Shown in pieces: positions 61,438 to 64,000 of a stretch of DNA of 64,000 nucleotides. The translations under genes and the position numbers were made by a program. Position 1 is the stretch's first letter, and each line of letters begins with the position of its first letter. Origin of the DNA: Lentisphaerota bacterium (GTDB lineage Bacteria; Verrucomicrobiota; Lentisphaeria; Oligosphaerales; JABHEG01). Under the pieces are notes generated by a model. That model ran no database searches and had not been told where the DNA came from. It saw only the letters and a list, made by a program, of their open reading frames with translations. Where the stretch lies: assembly GCA_018676675.1 (NCBI GenBank), contig JABHEG010000179.1, forward strand, positions 1-64,000, read 5' to 3'.

Positions 61438-63753
61438 TCAAATCAGCCTCTCGATAGCCTGCAGCAGGTCAGTCTGGTCAAAGTTGCTCTTGCCGAGATA
61501 CGCGTTGGCCCCGGCGTCGATGCCCCTTTCGCGATCCTCGCGCGTCTCGCGAGCTGTAACCAACACCACGGGAAGGTCATTGAGGCGTTCCTCTCCCCGT
61601 ATCCTGTGCGTCAGTTCAAAGCCATTCATGCGGGGCATCTCAACATCGGAAACGACCAGGTCAAACACTTCAGACCGAAGGCTGGCAAACGCCTCGACAC
61701 CGTCAACTGCCGTGGTCACGGTGTATCCCGCTGGTTCGAGGATGCTCTGTAGCAACACACGAGCTGTGATTGAGTCCTCCACCAGCAAGATCCGGCTGGG
61801 CTCCCGTTCACTGCTTCCTCCCGCCGGCCCATCGCTTTGCGGGACGGCACGGCCCAGTCCCCCGGCAGACCTGATCAGGTCACTGACATTAAGGACCAAC
61901 ACAATCTTGCCGGACGCCAACACGGTTGCCGCGTTGATGTTGCGCACTCTCCGTAGCTGACTGCCCAGGCTCTTGGCCAGAATCTCTTCCTCACCCACAA
62001 TCTCATCGACCCCCAACGCCAGCCTCTGACCAGCCCCCGCGACGACCACGATGCTTAGCCACTCACTGGTGGTCGTGCGTTTGCACCTCAACCCGAGCAA
62101 ATCGGCAAGCGGCGCGAAAGCCAAGGGGCCCCCTTCCGTCTGAACGGTTTCGCGATTCGCGACCGTCCGGATGCCGTCACGCCGAACCCGCATGACACGG
62201 TCCAGCCCAGACGTGGATACCACGAAAGACTGCCCCGCGGCCTTCATATGGACACCTCGGTAAGTTGACAGCATCGTGGGCAAGACCACGGAAAACCGCG
62301 TCCCTTGCCCGGCTGCGGTCGCCACGGAGATGCTCCCTCCGAGCCCCTCCACTCTCTCACGAACAATGGCCATCCCCAGCCCGCGCCCGGACAGCTTCGA
62401 AAGTATCGGGCTCGTCGAAACCCCCGATTCGAAGATCAGCGGAAGGAGCTCCTGGTCAGTGTCCTCCGACAGGTCACCTTCCGACACAACCCCGCTCTTG
62501 AGGGCTACCCCCCGGAGCTTCCCAGTATCGATCCCCGCTCCGTCATCCTCAACGGAGATCTCCACGCTGTTGCCGGACTGCTGAGTGATTGACAGCGTTA
62601 CCTCCCCCTGTACCGGTTTGCCTGCCACCGTTCGTTGCTCCGGCATCTCTATCCCGTGATCAACGGCGTTGCGCAACAGATGGATAAGCACCTCGTGAAA
62701 CTCTTCCAGAATACGTTTGTCGATATCAAGATGATCACCGACTACTTCACATCGGACTTGCTTTCCCAGATCGTTAGCAATGGAGCGCGCTTGCCTGGGA
62801 AGACTTCTGGTGATGGTAGCGAACGGCAGCATCATGACGCTCTTGGCATGCTCGAGAAGCTGGTCGACGAGCGAGTCCACCAACCGACGGTCGTCAGCCA
62901 TGGCACGACAGAGCCGGTCCACGCTGTCCTGAAACACACCGAAGTAGCTGTCCTTGCCACCGACTCCGACATCAGAATCAGCAGCAGAACCGCCCGAAGC
63001 CGAAGCGGCCCCAAGTTCCCGGAAGCGACCGTTCTGACGCAGACGCCGAGCCCAGTCATCGGTCACACGACGCAGTTCCCTGGCTTGGGAAGCCCGTTGC
63101 TCGGATGCCATACGCACGCGCAGCAACTCTTCCGAGCGGGTCAGCAGAGTATCGAGCTTCGCTGTCGCAATACGGACGGTCTGGCCGGCAGCGGGGGCCA
63201 GCGGAGGCGCGCCAACGTCGGCAACGTCGGCTCCTCCTTCTTCGGGCGCAGCCACAGCGGCCTCACCAGGCGACTCAGACGCCCCACGACTCCTCGGAAC
63301 GACAGCAGGCCCAGGAACGGGAGCGGACGCGGAGGTCGCGGCCGCCAACTTCCCAGTCGGCGGCTCTGGAGCGGGAGTACACAGCCCTGCACCCTCTCGC
63401 CCATCTACCCCGGTTGCCTCAGCAATGACCCCCTCAATCTCCCGCAGCAGATCGTGCAAGACATTGAGCCCCTCGGCCGTCACGGCTGTCTCGCCGCGTT
63501 TCAGTTCGGCCAGACGATCTTCGAATGTCTGGCAAACGTTCTCGGCCGAGGCCAGATCGACCGAACGCGCCGCGCCCTTCAGGCTATGCGCCTCACGATA
63601 GACAGTCTCGACGATCGCTCTCGATTGCTCGACGTCATCCACCTTCTCGAGTTCGAGTAATCCCGAACCGATGGCCTCGACGTGCTCACGGGCCTCCTCG
63701 GCAAATATCCCCATGAGGTGTTTCATGAGGTCGCTGTCAAGAGCATCAGCCAT
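61438..63753 (-). CDS. cheA: CheA histidine kinase with C-terminal receiver
   Basis: Domains: Hpt/P1 (His56 in YREAHSLKGAARS), a Pro/Ala-rich linker without a recognisable P2, dimerisation helices, HATPase (LLRNAVDHGIE; SKLSGRGLGMAIVRE), CheW-like P5 (~520-640) and a C-terminal receiver (Asp in LVVSDVEMPRMNG; Lys in YLGKSN). CheA phosphorylates CheB and response regulators under control of chemoreceptors. The extra receiver is typical of CheA in alternative or pilus-linked systems, not of flagellar E. coli-type CheA. ATG 63753 has AAGGAGAGG six bases upstream; the frame is open to 63804. It follows the MCP gene on the same strand. Confidence 0.96.
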   Translation of the reverse strand: MADALDSDLMKHLMGIFAEEAREHVEAIGSGLLELEKVDDVEQSRAIVETVYREAHSLKGAARSVDLASAENVCQTFEDRLAELKRGETAVTAEGLNVLHDLLREIEGVIAEATGVDGREGAGLCTPAPEPPTGKLAAATSASAPVPGPAVVPRSRGASESPGEAAVAAPEEGGADVADVGAPPLAPAAGQTVRIATAKLDTLLTRSEELLRVRMASEQRASQARELRRVTDDWARRLRQNGRFRELGAASASGGSAADSDVGVGGKDSYFGVFQDSVDRLCRAMADDRRLVDSLVDQLLEHAKSVMMLPFATITRSLPRQARSIANDLGKQVRCEVVGDHLDIDKRILEEFHEVLIHLLRNAVDHGIEMPEQRTVAGKPVQGEVTLSITQQSGNSVEISVEDDGAGIDTGKLRGVALKSGVVSEGDLSEDTDQELLPLIFESGVSTSPILSKLSGRGLGMAIVRERVEGLGGSISVATAAGQGTRFSVVLPTMLSTYRGVHMKAAGQSFVVSTSGLDRVMRVRRDGIRTVANRETVQTEGGPLAFAPLADLLGLRCKRTTTSEWLSIVVVAGAGQRLALGVDEIVGEEEILAKSLGSQLRRVRNINAATVLASGKIVLVLNVSDLIRSAGGLGRAVPQSDGPAGGSSEREPSRILLVEDSITARVLLQSILEPAGYTVTTAVDGVEAFASLRSEVFDLVVSDVEMPRMNGFELTHRIRGEERLNDLPVVLVTARETREDRERGIDAGANAYLGKSNFDQTDLLQAIERLI

Positions 63754-63833
63754 GGGCCTCTCCTTCAACTCGGACCCTCGTTGTTCCCCGTGACGCCGCT
63801 GCACGCCGCAAACGAGTCACGCCGGGCGATCAA

Positions 63834-63850
63834 CGCCCTGGTCCAGGGCG
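63834..63850. promoter_or_regulatory. Palindrome between mcp and cheA
   Basis: A perfect 7-bp stem (CGCCCTG/CAGGGCG) with loop GTC lies directly after the MCP stop codon. Without a T tract it is more likely an mRNA processing or attenuation structure than a full terminator. Confidence 0.3.
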
Positions 63851-63851
63851 G

Positions 63852-64000
63852 CTATCCGCGACGGCCGGTAGCGGACACTCCCACTAAGTCACGCAGTTTC
63901 TCTCCGAGCTCCTGCAGGTCGTGGGCTGCACCGGCGAGTTGCTTGGTGCTGTCCTGGCTCTGGCCACTGGCCTGCTTGATGCTCTCCATGGCCGAAGAAA
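63852..64000 (-). CDS. Methyl-accepting chemotaxis protein, C-terminal end (partial)
   Basis: The minus strand from the window edge encodes AMESIKQASGQSQDSTKQLA, then a heptad coiled coil ending LQELGEKLRDLVGV and a TAG stop at 63852-63854. This matches the final descending helix of chemoreceptor signalling domains (Q-x-x-x-G-x-x-Q-L-x-x-A-x-x-L-x-x-L). The body and sensor domain lie to the right of the window. No C-terminal CheR-tethering pentapeptide (W-E/x-x-F) is present. It is the first visible gene of the chemosensory cluster. Confidence 0.8.
   Translation of the reverse strand, partial: SSAMESIKQASGQSQDSTKQLAGAAHDLQELGEKLRDLVGVSATGRRG

Overview
The window is a GC-rich chromosomal segment, with no rRNA, phage or plasmid signature, from a heterotrophic Gram-negative-type bacterium. 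Several traits point to the PVC superphylum (Kiritimatiellota, Lentisphaerota or Planctomycetota). These are two formylglycine sulfatases, a heparinase II/III-like lyase, a sialate O-acetylesterase, a sialidase, a DUF6785-type membrane protein next to an ADP-ribosylglycohydrolase, and a short prepilin-like protein of the FTLIELLVVIAIIAILAALLLPAL type. The lineage is inferred from gene content only.

Layout. 1-15.4 kb: a broken sulfatase, a CvpA-like membrane protein, a sialidase-phosphoesterase fusion and a sialate O-acetylesterase. A minus-strand operon (13374 to 6728) then carries a secreted SGNH-like protein, a processive-type GT2 synthase, a polytopic GT39-like protein, a coiled-coil membrane protein, a zinc-ribbon protein and a PTS EIIA, followed by a sodium:solute symporter. 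15.4-24.8 kb: a TIM-barrel/tandem cyclic-nucleotide-binding fusion, carB-carA in inverted order, thpR and a Gfo/Idh/MocA oxidoreductase. 24.9-41 kb: glycan and general metabolism, with a GH2 hydrolase, a DUF6785 transporter-like protein, an ADP-ribosylglycohydrolase, a heparinase, a pseudopilin, a sulfatase, an N-acetylneuraminate lyase-like aldolase, a metallophosphoesterase and a DUF4159 protein. The section ends with tRNA-Leu(UAA) overlapped by a degenerate GIY-YIG frame.

41.5-64 kb is one minus-strand chemosensory and phosphorelay cluster. In transcription order it has an MCP (partial), CheA, CheB, a response regulator, two large hybrid kinases, CheR, a second CheB domain, and four more sensor or hybrid kinases. 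Several stop/start pairs overlap by 4 bp. The domains suggest a receptor array whose adaptation enzymes are wired to a multi-step phosphorelay. No separate CheW, CheY or CheD is visible, and no DNA-binding output domain was seen in the window.

The most unusual signals are small repeat-bounded insertions. A roughly 0.6 kb unit carries a four-helix-bundle (S23/Avd-like fold) gene between inverted arrays of 7-bp repeats with a perfect 26-bp inverted match. It sits inside the chemotaxis operon and supplies the first residues of CheR. A similar but gene-less heptad arrangement is inserted in frame inside a receiver domain of another kinase. A separate 241-bp MITE-like element has perfect 14-bp terminal inverted repeats and a 4-bp flanking duplication. 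A tRNA-Leu 5' fragment lies on the far side of the GIY-YIG remnant from the intact tRNA.
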